Shown here in pieces: positions 17,793 to 25,842 of a DNA stretch of 64,000 bases. The stretch comes from Salininema proteolyticum (GTDB lineage: Bacteria > Actinomycetota > Actinomycetes > Mycobacteriales > Micromonosporaceae). The stretch covers positions 1,302,001-1,366,000 of the forward strand of contig NZ_JBHUNX010000001.1 in the NCBI RefSeq assembly GCF_042685645.1, written 5' to 3'. Under the pieces are notes generated by a model. It did no database searches, was not told the origin of the DNA, and saw only the letters and a program-made list of their open reading frames with translations. How positions within the stretch are numbered: the first letter of the stretch is position 1; every line of letters starts with the position of its first letter. Both the position numbers and the translations under genes were made by a program.

Positions 17793-19254
17793 CCCGAACG
17801 GATTCCTCGAGTACCCGCGCAAGACCTCGACGAAGCGGCCGGTCCCCGTCCGCCTGCGCGACTGGCGCGAGGTGTACGAGCAGCCGGACGGCAAACTGCT
17901 CAAGGAGCAGGCCTCCCGCTGCATGGACTGCGGCATCCCCTTCTGCCACAACGGCTGCCCCCTGGGCAACCGCATTCCGGAATGGAACGACCTGGCCCGC
18001 CAGGACCGCTGGGGCGACGCCCTGGAGCAGCTGTACGCGACCAACAACTTCCCCGAGTTCACCGGACGGCTCTGCCCGGCGCCCTGCGAGGGCGCCTGCG
18101 TGCTGGGCATCGGCGACGACCCGGTCTCCATCAAGACGATGGAGCAGGCGATCATCGACCACGGTGGGCTCGACACGCCGCTCGAGCCGCAGCCGGCGGC
18201 GCGCAAGACCGGAAAGCTCGTCGCCGTCATCGGCTCCGGGCCGGCCGGGCTGGCCGCCGCCCAGCAGCTGGCGCGCGCCGGGCACGCCGTCATCGTCTAC
18301 GAGCGCGACGACGCCCCCGGCGGCCTCCTGCGCTACGGCATCCCGGACTTCAAGATCGAGAAGCACCTGGTCGACCGCCGCGTCAAGCAGATGGAGGCCG
18401 AGGGCGTCGAGTTCGCCTGCGGCGTCAACGTGGGCGTGGACGTCTCCGCCGAGGAGATCCGCGAGTTCCACGACGCCGTCGTCATCGCGACCGGGGCCCT
18501 GGAGGGCCGCGAGACCGACCAGCCCGGCCGCGAACTCGCCGGGATCCACCAGGCCATGGAGCACCTGACCGAGTCCAACCGCGTCCAGGCCGGCAAGGCC
18601 CCGTTCGCCTCCATCGACGCCAAGGACAAGCACGTGGTGATCATCGGCGGCGGCGACACCGGGGCCGACTGCCTCGGCGTGGCCCACCGCCAGGGCGCCG
18701 CCTCGGTCCGCCAGCTGGACCTCTACCCGATGCCGCCGGAGGTCCGCGAGGGCGTCAAGGACCCGTGGCCGACGTGGCCGCTGGTCGTGCGCAACTACCC
18801 GGCCCACGAAGAGGGCGGCGAGCGGAACTTCGGCGCCGCCGCGCTGGAGTTCGTCGGCGACGAGCACGGGCACGTGCGCCAGATGCGCATGAGCGAGGTG
18901 ACCGTCGACAAGTCCACCGGCAAGCGCGTGGTCCAGCCCGTCGAGGGCACTCATCAGACCGTTCCCGCCGACCTCGTCCTGCTCGCCATCGGCTTCTCCG
19001 GCACCGAAGACCAGCCCATGCTGGGCCAGTTGGGCCTCCAGCGCAACGCACGGGGCGCGCTGGACTGCGGCCCCGACTGGCAGACCGACGCGCCCGGTGT
19101 GTTCGTCGCCGGCGACGCCCACCGGGGCGCGTCCCTCATCGTATGGGCCATCGCGGAGGGCCGCGCCGCCGCGGCCGCCGCACACTCCTATCTGGGCTCG
19201 GGCAGCGAACTGCCCGCGCCGGTCGTCCCGACCAGTCAGGACCTCCGCGCCTGA
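17785..19254 (+). CDS. gltD: Glutamate synthase small subunit
   Basis: A 489-residue NADPH-dependent flavoprotein that feeds electrons to GltB. The N-terminal cysteines CMDCGIPFCHNGCPLGN and CPAPCEGACVLGI bind two 4Fe-4S clusters. The FAD site VIGSGPAGLAAAQQLA and the NADPH site VVIIGGGDTGADC follow. A GTG start at 17785 is chosen because AAGGAGA lies 6-7 nt upstream and homologues begin with MPNPNGFLEY-type sequences. It overlaps the gltB end by 8 bp, so the subunits are co-translated. A 13-bp hairpin follows the stop. Confidence 0.96.
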   Translation: MPNPNGFLEYPRKTSTKRPVPVRLRDWREVYEQPDGKLLKEQASRCMDCGIPFCHNGCPLGNRIPEWNDLARQDRWGDALEQLYATNNFPEFTGRLCPAPCEGACVLGIGDDPVSIKTMEQAIIDHGGLDTPLEPQPAARKTGKLVAVIGSGPAGLAAAQQLARAGHAVIVYERDDAPGGLLRYGIPDFKIEKHLVDRRVKQMEAEGVEFACGVNVGVDVSAEEIREFHDAVVIATGALEGRETDQPGRELAGIHQAMEHLTESNRVQAGKAPFASIDAKDKHVVIIGGGDTGADCLGVAHRQGAASVRQLDLYPMPPEVREGVKDPWPTWPLVVRNYPAHEEGGERNFGAAALEFVGDEHGHVRQMRMSEVTVDKSTGKRVVQPVEGTHQTVPADLVLLAIGFSGTEDQPMLGQLGLQRNARGALDCGPDWQTDAPGVFVAGDAHRGASLIVWAIAEGRAAAAAAHSYLGSGSELPAPVVPTSQDLRA

Positions 19255-19300
19255 GCCCCGGCGCAGCGCCGGGATATCGACGGGAATTTCATAGGTTCGC

Positions 19301-19329
19301 ACAGCCGCGGGTGTTCCACCCGCGGCTGT
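19301..19329 (+). terminator. Hairpin terminator after gltD
   Basis: A perfect 13-bp stem (19301-19313 with 19317-19329) and a 3-nt loop lie 46 bp behind gltD and about 120 bp before pyk. No T-tract follows. Confidence 0.75.
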
Positions 19330-19447
19330 CAGTGCGTGTATTCGCAGGTCAGGCGCTGTGCGGGTAGAAAGATCACACCAGTGAACTCGACCTCTTAGAG
19401 GGCCCGGAATCCGCACGGTGACGTGCGGAGGGAATACACTTGGACAA

Positions 19448-20857
19448 GTGACACGCAGAGCTAAAATCGTTTGTACCATCGGCCCGGCCACGGCCACCCC
19501 CGAGCGGATGAGCGCCCTCATCAACGCCGGCATGAACGTGGCCAGAATGAACTTCTCCCACGGCAAGCGCGCCGACCACGAGGCGGTGTACCAGATGGTG
19601 CGCGAGGCCTCGGCCGCCGCCGGTCGCCCCGTGGCGATCCTCGCCGACATGCAGGGCCCCAAGATCCGCCTCGGCACCTTCGCCGAGGGCGAGGCCGTCT
19701 GGAACACCGGTGACCACGTCACCATCACCTCGGAGGACGTCGAGGGCACCGCCGACCGCGTCTCCTGCACCTACAAGAAGCTGCCGGAGGAGGTCACCAT
19801 CGGCGACCGCCTCCTGGTCGACGACGGCAAGCTGGCGCTCGAGGTGACCGGCGTCGAGGGCGACGACATCCGCCTCCTCGTCGTGGAGGGCGGCCCCGTC
19901 TCCAACAACAAGGGCCTCTCGCTGCCCAACGTGAAGATCTCCGTCCCCGCGCTGTCGGAGAAGGACATCGAGGACATGAAGTTCGCGCTCAACCTGGGCG
20001 TCGACCTCATCGCCATGTCCTTCGTCCGCCACCCCAACGACGTGCGCCAGGGCCACCAGGTCATGGACGAGGTCGGCGTGCGCCGCCCGATCATCGCCAA
20101 GATCGAGAAGCCCGAGGCCGTGGAGCGCCTCGAGGACATCGTCCTGGCCTTCGACGGCATCATGGTCGCCCGCGGCGACCTCGGCGTCGAGATGCCGCTC
20201 GACGAGGTGCCGCTGGTCCAGAAGGAGATCATCCGCCTGGCCCGCGCCAACGCCAAGCCGGTCATCGTCGCCACCCAGATGCTCGACTCCATGATCGACA
20301 ACGCCCGCCCGACGCGCGCCGAGGTCTCCGACGTCGCCAACGCCGTCCTGGACGGTTCCGACGCGGTCATGCTCTCGGGCGAGACCTCGGTCGGCAAGTA
20401 CCCGATCGGCACCGTGCGCACCATGTCCAAGATCGTGCGCACCACCGAGGAGGGGCCCATCCAGCCCCCGACCCTCGACCACGACCCGCGCACCAAGCCC
20501 GGCGCGGTCACCGCCGCCGCCGTGCAGATCGCCGACGCCCTGGGCGCCAAGGCCCTGTGCGCCTTCACCCAGACCGGCGACACGGTCAAGCGCCTGGCGC
20601 GCCTCAAGCCCGAGATCCCCATCATCGGCCTCACGCCGATCGAGTCGGTCCGCAACCAGATGGCGCTGTCCTGGGGCACCCAGGCCTACATCGTCGAGTA
20701 CGTGGACCACACCGACGCCATGTTCCAGCAGGTCGACAAGGCCATGCAGGAGCAGGGCCTGGCCGAGGTCGGCGACACCGTCGTCATCGTGGCCGGGTCC
20801 CCGCCCGGAAAGCCCGGATCCACCAACACCGTCCGGGTCCACCAGATAGGAAGCTAG
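19448..20857 (+). CDS. pyk: Pyruvate kinase
   Basis: A 469-residue glycolytic enzyme converting phosphoenolpyruvate and ADP to pyruvate and ATP. Family landmarks are KIVCTIGPA, MNVARMNFSHG, MQGPKIRLG, the active-site stretch PIIAKIEKPEAVERL, GIMVARGDLGVEMP and KPVIVATQMLDSM. The C-terminal allosteric domain is of normal length for actinobacteria. A GTG start at 19448 is chosen by homology (MTRRAKIVCT). GGAGGG lies 15 nt upstream, a bit far, and GTG at 19418 is the alternative. tesB starts 3 bp after the stop. Confidence 0.95.
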   Translation: MTRRAKIVCTIGPATATPERMSALINAGMNVARMNFSHGKRADHEAVYQMVREASAAAGRPVAILADMQGPKIRLGTFAEGEAVWNTGDHVTITSEDVEGTADRVSCTYKKLPEEVTIGDRLLVDDGKLALEVTGVEGDDIRLLVVEGGPVSNNKGLSLPNVKISVPALSEKDIEDMKFALNLGVDLIAMSFVRHPNDVRQGHQVMDEVGVRRPIIAKIEKPEAVERLEDIVLAFDGIMVARGDLGVEMPLDEVPLVQKEIIRLARANAKPVIVATQMLDSMIDNARPTRAEVSDVANAVLDGSDAVMLSGETSVGKYPIGTVRTMSKIVRTTEEGPIQPPTLDHDPRTKPGAVTAAAVQIADALGAKALCAFTQTGDTVKRLARLKPEIPIIGLTPIESVRNQMALSWGTQAYIVEYVDHTDAMFQQVDKAMQEQGLAEVGDTVVIVAGSPPGKPGSTNTVRVHQIGS

Positions 20858-20860
20858 CCC

Positions 20861-21769
20861 TTGGCACCCGAAGTACTGGTCGGACAGGAGGCGGTCGACG
20901 ACCTCCTGGAAGTGCTCGACCTCGAACAGATCGACTCGGACCTCTTCCGCGGCCGCGAGGCGGCGAAGGCGGGAACTCAGCGCGCCTTCGGCGGGCAGGT
21001 CGCCGGGCAGGCCCTCATCGCCGCCGGCCGCACCGTCGCCCCCGGGCGCAACGTGCACTCCCTGCACGGTTATTTCGTGCGCCCCGGAGACTCCGAGCGC
21101 CCGATCGTCTACGAGGTGGAGAACATCCGCGACGGACGTTCGTTCTCCGTGCGCCGCACGGTCGCCAAGCAGCGCGGCAAGACGATCTTCTTCATGTCCG
21201 CCTCCTTCCACGTGGGGGAGAAGGGCATGGAGCACTCGGACCCGGGACCGCTCGACGAGGTTCCCGCGCCCGAGGACGTCCCGACGCTGCCCGAGCGGCT
21301 CAAGACGCACCCCGAGCGCCTGGGCATCTGGTCGCGCGTGCCGCGCCCGATCGACGTCCGCTACGTGGGAACGTCCGGGTTCGCCCCTCGCGGCGACCGC
21401 CCGGCGGAGAACCGCCAGCGCGTGTGGATGAAGGCCGACGGGAAGCTGCCCGACGACCCGCTCATCCACGCCTGCGTCCTCACCTACGCCAGCGACCTGA
21501 CCTTGCTGGACACCGTGCTCAACCGGCACGGCGAGGTGTGGGGCCGCGGCGGTTACCTCGGCACGAGCCTGGACCACGCCATGTGGTTCCACAAGCCCGT
21601 CCGCGCCGACGAGTGGATCCTCTACGACTCCGACAGCCCCGTCGCCTCGCACGGGCGCGGGCTGGCGCAGGGCAGCTTCTACGACGCCGACGGCGGTCAT
21701 CTCGCCACGGCGATGCAGGAGGGACTGCTGCGCCGGGCGCCCGACGAGGTGCCGCCCGGGGTGCCGTAG
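20861..21769 (+). CDS. tesB: Acyl-CoA thioesterase II
   Basis: A 302-residue double-hotdog thioesterase that hydrolyses acyl-CoA to fatty acid and CoA. Typical parts are TQRAFGGQVAGQAL, SLHGYFVRPGD, TYASDLTLLDT and the C-terminal HAMWFHKPVRADEW with SHGRGLAQGSFYDADG. These carry the Asp/Thr/Gln catalytic set of TesB. The TTG start at 20861 follows AGGAAG, and the gene is only 3 bp from pyk, so it shares the pyk message. A hairpin follows at 21793. Confidence 0.93.
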   Translation: MAPEVLVGQEAVDDLLEVLDLEQIDSDLFRGREAAKAGTQRAFGGQVAGQALIAAGRTVAPGRNVHSLHGYFVRPGDSERPIVYEVENIRDGRSFSVRRTVAKQRGKTIFFMSASFHVGEKGMEHSDPGPLDEVPAPEDVPTLPERLKTHPERLGIWSRVPRPIDVRYVGTSGFAPRGDRPAENRQRVWMKADGKLPDDPLIHACVLTYASDLTLLDTVLNRHGEVWGRGGYLGTSLDHAMWFHKPVRADEWILYDSDSPVASHGRGLAQGSFYDADGGHLATAMQEGLLRRAPDEVPPGVP

Positions 21770-21792
21770 AGAGCGCCTTCGGAAAAGCACGC

Positions 21793-21821
21793 GAGCGGGC
21801 GGCCCCGAGGGCCGTCCGCTC
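21793..21821. terminator. Bidirectional hairpin between tesB and the convergent T7SS-type gene
   Basis: A 12-bp stem with one G-T pair (21793-21804 with 21810-21821), a 5-nt loop and TTCTC behind it on the plus strand. Confidence 0.7.
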
Positions 21822-21824
21822 TTC

Positions 21825-22736
21825 TCATCTCCCGCACTCGCCGCTCATGGTGTCGAGGTAGGGGGCGATCCTCCCCATGGCGTCGTTGACGCCGTTCATG
21901 ATGCCCACCAGGGCGCCGAAGGCCCGTGCCATGTTCAGGCCTATCCGGGTGAGCTCCAGGACGATCTTCGAGACCATCAGGATCAGGTCGGCGACGGCGT
22001 TGGCGACCTTGCCCGTCAGGAAGTCCGCGATGATGGGCCCGATCCCGTAGGCGAGGTCGGTGAGTCGCGCGATGAGGTAGGACTCGACCAGGTCGAAGGT
22101 CGCGGCGCAGAATTCCAGCGCCCCCGAGAGGCCTTTTGCGACGGACGCCGCGTAGGTGACGATGTCGGCGCCCTCCAGGAGGCGGAGCCGGGCGGACGTG
22201 GATCCGTCGTCCTCCCACGCAGTCCCGAGGTCGGCGGCTCCGGACTTGAGCGACTCCGCGACGGGAACCAGGCCCTCGACCAGGTAGGCCCACATGTCCT
22301 TGGAGACCCGGATCCGGTCGGCGTTTCCGGTGACCAGGCCGACGACGTCCTCCAACGGTTGAAAGGCCTCGATGGCGAAGGTCAGTCCCGCGGTCGTCAT
22401 CGTCGACAGTATGAATCCGAGAAAGTCCACGGGATCGGTGCCGGTGGCTCCCATCTTGATCATCTCTATCGCCTCGATGGCGTTGACCGCCAGGTTCAAG
22501 GCCTGGTCGAAGATGGTGAACAGCTCGTCGAACGTGTTCTCGCCGTCGAAGAGGCTCAATGCGGCGGGGCCCGCTTGGGTTACGAAGTCCATGGCCGCGA
22601 ACTGTTGTTTGAGCCCGGGCATCCCTTTCAACGCGCTCCAGGCCGCCTCCACGGGATCGTTGAACACCGAGCCGTCCGAGTTCTGGCCGAACCCGGAATG
22701 CCGCGGACCCTTGTCGTAGTAGGAAGTGTCGGTCAT
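21825..22736 (-). CDS. Putative type VII secretion-associated protein (303 aa)
   Basis: A mostly helical protein of 303 residues with long Ala/Leu-rich stretches such as EAFQPLEDVVGLVTGNADR and LILMVSKIVLELTRIGLNMARAFGAL (shown in parts), no signal peptide and no clear enzymatic domain. It starts MTDTSYYDKGPRHSGFG. The ATG at 22736 overlaps the stop of the EspC-like gene (ATGA) and follows GGAGG 4 nt upstream, so the two are co-translated. Coupling to an EspC/WXG100-like protein suggests an Esx-type substrate or scaffold. No toxin domain was seen at its C-terminus. Confidence 0.6.
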   Translation of the reverse strand: MTDTSYYDKGPRHSGFGQNSDGSVFNDPVEAAWSALKGMPGLKQQFAAMDFVTQAGPAALSLFDGENTFDELFTIFDQALNLAVNAIEAIEMIKMGATGTDPVDFLGFILSTMTTAGLTFAIEAFQPLEDVVGLVTGNADRIRVSKDMWAYLVEGLVPVAESLKSGAADLGTAWEDDGSTSARLRLLEGADIVTYAASVAKGLSGALEFCAATFDLVESYLIARLTDLAYGIGPIIADFLTGKVANAVADLILMVSKIVLELTRIGLNMARAFGALVGIMNGVNDAMGRIAPYLDTMSGECGR

Positions 22737-23059
22737 CCGGCCTCCAAGAGGTCGTTCAAGATGCCGTCGAGGTCCCTGGCCGCTTTGCCGTCGCAGTCCT
22801 CGGTCTTGTCGACGGCGGCATTGATCCGGTCCGCGACTCCGTTCAGCGCGTCGGGAAGCCGGGACAGCATGTCCTGCACCGTGGTGGCGGCCTCTTCGTA
22901 GACGATGCCGAGCGGCGCTCCCACCGCTCCCCACATGTAAGGGTCCGGATCGGCCTCTTTCGCGTACTCGGCCGCGGCGCTCAGGCCCGACCCGGTGGAC
23001 TTGACGGCCTTGGCGACGGTGCGGACGTCGTCGCACTGCATGTGAACGTGATCTGCCAT
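22733..23059 (-). CDS. EspC-like (WXG100-superfamily) type VII secretion target protein
   Basis: A 108-residue helical protein beginning MADHVHMQCDDVRTVAKAVK and continuing with SGLSAAAEYAKEADPDPY, MWGAVGAPLGIVYEEAA and a second helix ending NDLLEAG. Size, two-helix pattern and Ala-rich heptads fit the ESX-1 EspC-type family. A Trp-Gly pair (MWGAVG) sits near the middle. Such proteins are exported by type VII systems, often paired with a larger partner as here. No EccC/EccD machinery is in the window. The ATG at 23059 has a weak ribosome site. Confidence 0.6.
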   Translation of the reverse strand: MADHVHMQCDDVRTVAKAVKSTGSGLSAAAEYAKEADPDPYMWGAVGAPLGIVYEEAATTVQDMLSRLPDALNGVADRINAAVDKTEDCDGKAARDLDGILNDLLEAG

Positions 23060-23405
23060 GCCGACACAGTGATCGACGGCGGCATAAATCCGGCATGAAC
23101 GCGGCATACCGAAGCATCCGCTCGCGTTCTCGGATCGCGGTCGTCTCGACGTCACGGACGTTGACCGCTGAGTTGAACGCATCTCCGCCCGAGGCGGTCA
23201 GGGCAACACCGTGCGATCGAGATCGGGGACGCGGTGCAGCAGGTGGTCGAACTCGGGGTTCTCTGCGAACTTATTGCCACCCTTACTGATAAGGACACCT
23301 TGCTCCCTGAGGCGGCGTCGGCATTCTGTCGGGATTCCGACTATTGCACACCTTCGGTGGAACTCGATCGTTTCTCTAAACAGGAATGAAATCGATGGAG
23401 GTGAG
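23060..23405. other. Divergent spacer with three CGGCAT direct repeats
   Basis: A 346-bp gap between the T7SS-type pair (-) and the Rpn-like gene (+). CGGCAT occurs at 23080, 23091 and 23102, exactly 11 bp apart, 21-48 bp before the EspC-like start. It is a plausible regulator site. The part near 23200-23400 has lower GC and probably the Rpn gene promoter. No gene is supported here. Confidence 0.5.
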
Positions 23406-24299
23406 ATGCCGGGAGAGTTTCATGAGGCCCTCGTCAAGGTCGTCCAGGACCGGCCGGAGTTCGGAGGAGAACTTCTGCGAAAGGCCGAACCCGGACGGTT
23501 CGGGGAGTTGAAGGTCGTCGGTGCGGTGGGAGGATGCACCTCAGTGGGTTCTGTGGGAATCACGGAACGCCGTGCCGACAACCTCATCGTCCTTGAACTC
23601 GACGACGGGTCCGAGATCGCCGTCATAGTAGAGATCCAGAACGCCTGGAGCGAGGACAAATATTATCGTCTACCCGGGTATATCGGGCGGGCGTTCGAAG
23701 ACCATCGCTGTTCGGTCGAGGCCTTGGTGGTCTGTCCCAGCGACGACTTGGCGGCCAGGTTCCGCAAGGGAATCCATGTCGGCGACATGCATTGGGTGCC
23801 GGTGCAGGCTGTGGGACCGACCGACATGCCTCTGATCGAAGACGCCGATCAGGACGGAGCCAGCGCCGAAAGCGCGGTGATGGCGGCCCTGCTACACCGC
23901 CGAAAGGACCTTACCGAGCGGCAGTTGTCGACAATCGATGAGTTGCTCCGTAAAATCGAACCAGGTCGCGCCTCGGATTACGCGCTTCACCTGTGTTCCC
24001 AGCTGAATAAGCCATCCAGCGAGCTTTTGGAGGCCATTATGAAGACCATGACAGCTACCTATCACAGCGCTTGGAGCGATCAACTCCGCAGCGAAGGCCG
24101 GGAAGAAGCCCGCAGGGATGGCATCGCATCCCTGCGCACCGTGCTGTTCGGCGTGGCCCAACGCCGACGGATCGAACTCTCCGCACCTCACGTGGAGACG
24201 ATCTCCGAGAGCGAGGACGTGGACCAGCTCCAGCGCTGGATCGCCAATGCTGCCGTGGCAGCGGAGGCGGAAGAGATCTTCAGAGAAGAGCAGACCTGA
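23406..24299 (+). CDS. Rpn-like PD-(D/E)XK nuclease family protein
   Basis: A 297-residue protein. The N-terminal half has the pattern of the actinobacterial Rpn/transposase-like nuclease group: EFHEALVKVVQDRPEF, a core with RADNLIVLELDDG and AVIVEIQNAWSEDK (Asp and Glu-x-Gln of a PD-(D/E)XK fold), then YRLPGYIGRAFEDHRC and EALVVCPSDDLAARF. The C-terminus has SEGREEARRDGIASLRTVLF and a final helical part. Rpn proteins are linked to recombination and genome defence, but the role here is unknown. The ATG at 23406 follows GGAGG at 4 nt. Base composition is less GC-rich than the core genes. Confidence 0.68.
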   Translation: MPGEFHEALVKVVQDRPEFGGELLRKAEPGRFGELKVVGAVGGCTSVGSVGITERRADNLIVLELDDGSEIAVIVEIQNAWSEDKYYRLPGYIGRAFEDHRCSVEALVVCPSDDLAARFRKGIHVGDMHWVPVQAVGPTDMPLIEDADQDGASAESAVMAALLHRRKDLTERQLSTIDELLRKIEPGRASDYALHLCSQLNKPSSELLEAIMKTMTATYHSAWSDQLRSEGREEARRDGIASLRTVLFGVAQRRRIELSAPHVETISESEDVDQLQRWIANAAVAAEAEEIFREEQT

Positions 24300-24318
24300 C
24301 TTTCCCCGACGCACCGAA

Positions 24319-24346
24319 GTCGGCTCTGCGCTGTCGCAGAGCCGAC
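24319..24346 (+). terminator. Hairpin terminator after the Rpn-like gene
   Basis: A perfect 12-bp stem (24319-24330 with 24335-24346) and CTGT loop lie 20 bp behind the stop, followed by CTTATCGTGCTT. Confidence 0.8.
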
Positions 24347-24540
24347 CTTATCGTGCTTCCGTCCTGTGTATACGGACATCGACTGTCCGGAATCGACGTC
24401 CAGACCGGCAAGGTCAGGACGAGTGGCCGCTGCGTTGACACGGAGTATTCTGCCGTGCAGGGTGACTGACTGTCCATCGACGGGAATCCCCTGGGGAGAT
24501 GACTGTCAATCCCTCTCTGGCATCCGCGTAGCTTGGAACA

Positions 24541-25077
24541 ATGCACGTCCGGATGATCGATTCCTTCTCCGCGACCGTCAACGGCCGACCGGTGAAGCTG
24601 TCCGGGACGCAGGCGCCCCGGATCCTCGCGCTTCTGGCTCTGGAGTGGGGCCGACCCGTTCCCCACGAGAGGATCCAGGCCCTATTGTGGCCGGAAGGCG
24701 CGCCCGCCACCGCCCACCGTCAAGTCTCCTCCGAACTCCCAGTCCAGCCTGACGGGAAGCCGAGGCGAAGGATCGTCGAGGACCGCCAGGAGGTCGAATT
24801 CTCCCATGAACCCCGACCGGTCTCAGCCCCTGGAAAGGCGCGGCTGGCACCGTCATACAGGTCAACTCGAACTCTGGCGAGTTCCTTCGCGTGCTGGTCG
24901 GTCAGGATGCCGTCTCTGACGCGTTCGGGTGTCTTCGACACCCTCGGTGACAGCGCCGGTTCGCCGGGCACAGTAGGGCACTTCGGCGCCCTCGGAGACA
25001 GCGCTGGCGCGCCGGGCGCGGCAGGTTACTTCGGGTCACTCGCTGAACGTGATGGCGCCCCCGGTCGGGCCGGATAA
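24541..25077 (+). pseudogene. Remnant of a SARP/AfsR-type regulator fused to repeat sequence
   Basis: The first 65-70 codons read MHVRMIDSFSATVNGRPVKL, then RILALLALEWGRPVPHERIQ and ALLWPEGAPATAHRQVSSEL. This is the N-terminal winged helix of SARP/AfsR regulators. The expected recognition helix (about VSRLRRAL) and the BTAD domain are missing. From about 24735 the frame passes into unrelated sequence and, at 24928-25071, into three 48-bp repeats before a stop at 25077. It is best read as a truncated gene. SARPs of full length activate secondary-metabolite clusters, and none is adjacent now. Confidence 0.6.
24928..25071. repeat. Three tandem 48-bp repeats
   Basis: Units start at 24928, 24976 and 25024. 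In the plus frame they read GVFDTLGDSAGSPGTV, GHFGALGDSAGAPGAA and GYFGSLAERDGAPGRA. The first two units are close, the third is more diverged. The 16-codon period keeps the frame, but no known protein repeat was recognised. Confidence 0.75.
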
Positions 25078-25392
25078 CAGCTCCCATATTATGTCCTGCC
25101 CTTCTCTGCTTCGGCGGAGGAGGGCTTTTTCCTTGTCTCCAGCGCGGCACTCTCGCGCCTTCGGTCATGGCTCTGCTGGCTAGTCGACACCGTAGATGCT
25201 CAACCACATCAACCTAGACTGCGACAGTGCGGTTGATCCCGACGCTGTCGCCATCTGGTAGCCACTCTTTTGCGAGTGAATCGGCGGCCCGGCCACGATC
25301 CAAGGCGCTGACGACCGTGGTCGGGCCGGTCTGAGGTTCCTGTGACCCTCATTAAGTTGTGCACAACTAAATTGTGTGCAATCATTAAGACC
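25078..25392. other. Spacer upstream of ohrR
   Basis: About 315 bp between the SARP remnant and ohrR. The distal part contains no convincing gene. The proximal part is AT-rich and carries the palindromes at 25355-25382 that are the likely OhrR operator and promoter region. Confidence 0.5.
25355..25382 (+). promoter_or_regulatory. Probable OhrR operator
   Basis: A perfect 14-bp palindrome AGTTGTGCACAACT (25355-25368) overlaps a second inverted repeat GCACAACTAAATTGTGTGC (25361-25379) and ATTGTGTGCAAT (25371-25382), all within 40 bp of the ohrR start. OhrR operators in other bacteria are AT-rich inverted repeats with ACAAnT/AnTTGT halves, which fits. Autoregulation of ohrR-ohr is expected. Confidence 0.6.
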
Positions 25393-25842
25393 ATGGACGA
25401 CAGCCTTCTCCTCCGCGACCAGGTCTGCTTCGCGCTCTATTCGGCGTCGCGGGCCGTGACCTCCGTGTACCGGCCCCTGCTCGACGAGCACGGCCTCACT
25501 TATCCGCAGTACCTCGTCCTGCTCGCACTCTGGGAGTCCGACGGGAGGACCGTCTCCGAACTCGGCTCGGCCCTGCGGCTCGACTCGGGCACCCTCTCGC
25601 CTCTGCTCAAGCGGTTGGAAGCCGCCGGACAGGTGGAGAAGAGGCGTGGCGGGGCCGACGAGCGCCGCGTCACCGTGCACCTCACCGATCGGTCCCGGGA
25701 CCTGCGCGACGAGATGCGCTGCGTACCCGGCCAGATCGCCGAGGCCGCCGGACTCGCGCCGGACGACCTGCGCGAGTTGAAGAGAACACTGGACGCCCTG
25801 ACCGAATCCATCACCGCGCACACCGAAGGGGAACACTCATGA
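25393..25842 (+). CDS. ohrR: Organic-peroxide-sensing MarR-family repressor OhrR
   Basis: A 149-residue MarR-type winged-helix regulator. It begins MDDSLLLRDQVCFALYSASR, where Cys12 is the conserved peroxide-sensing cysteine of OhrR. The fold continues with LTYPQYLVLLALWE and the DNA-binding SELGSALRLDSGTLSPLLKR. A second Cys (EMRCVPGQ) could allow a two-Cys mechanism. The ATG at 25393 is chosen by homology. Upstream codons run through the operator. The stop overlaps ohr by 4 bp (ATGA), forming an ohrR-ohr operon. Confidence 0.93.
   Translation: MDDSLLLRDQVCFALYSASRAVTSVYRPLLDEHGLTYPQYLVLLALWESDGRTVSELGSALRLDSGTLSPLLKRLEAAGQVEKRRGGADERRVTVHLTDRSRDLRDEMRCVPGQIAEAAGLAPDDLRELKRTLDALTESITAHTEGEHS

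Noticed and set aside
11877..18293. Very long minus-strand open frame of more than 2100 codons
   Set aside because: It is antisense to gltB and other strongly supported genes. High-GC third positions keep the opposite strand open. Its translation is low-complexity without domains.
24928..25071. 48-bp repeats as CRISPR or as a true protein repeat domain
   Set aside because: The units are tandem without spacers. The protein reading is not part of an intact gene and matches no repeat family I know.
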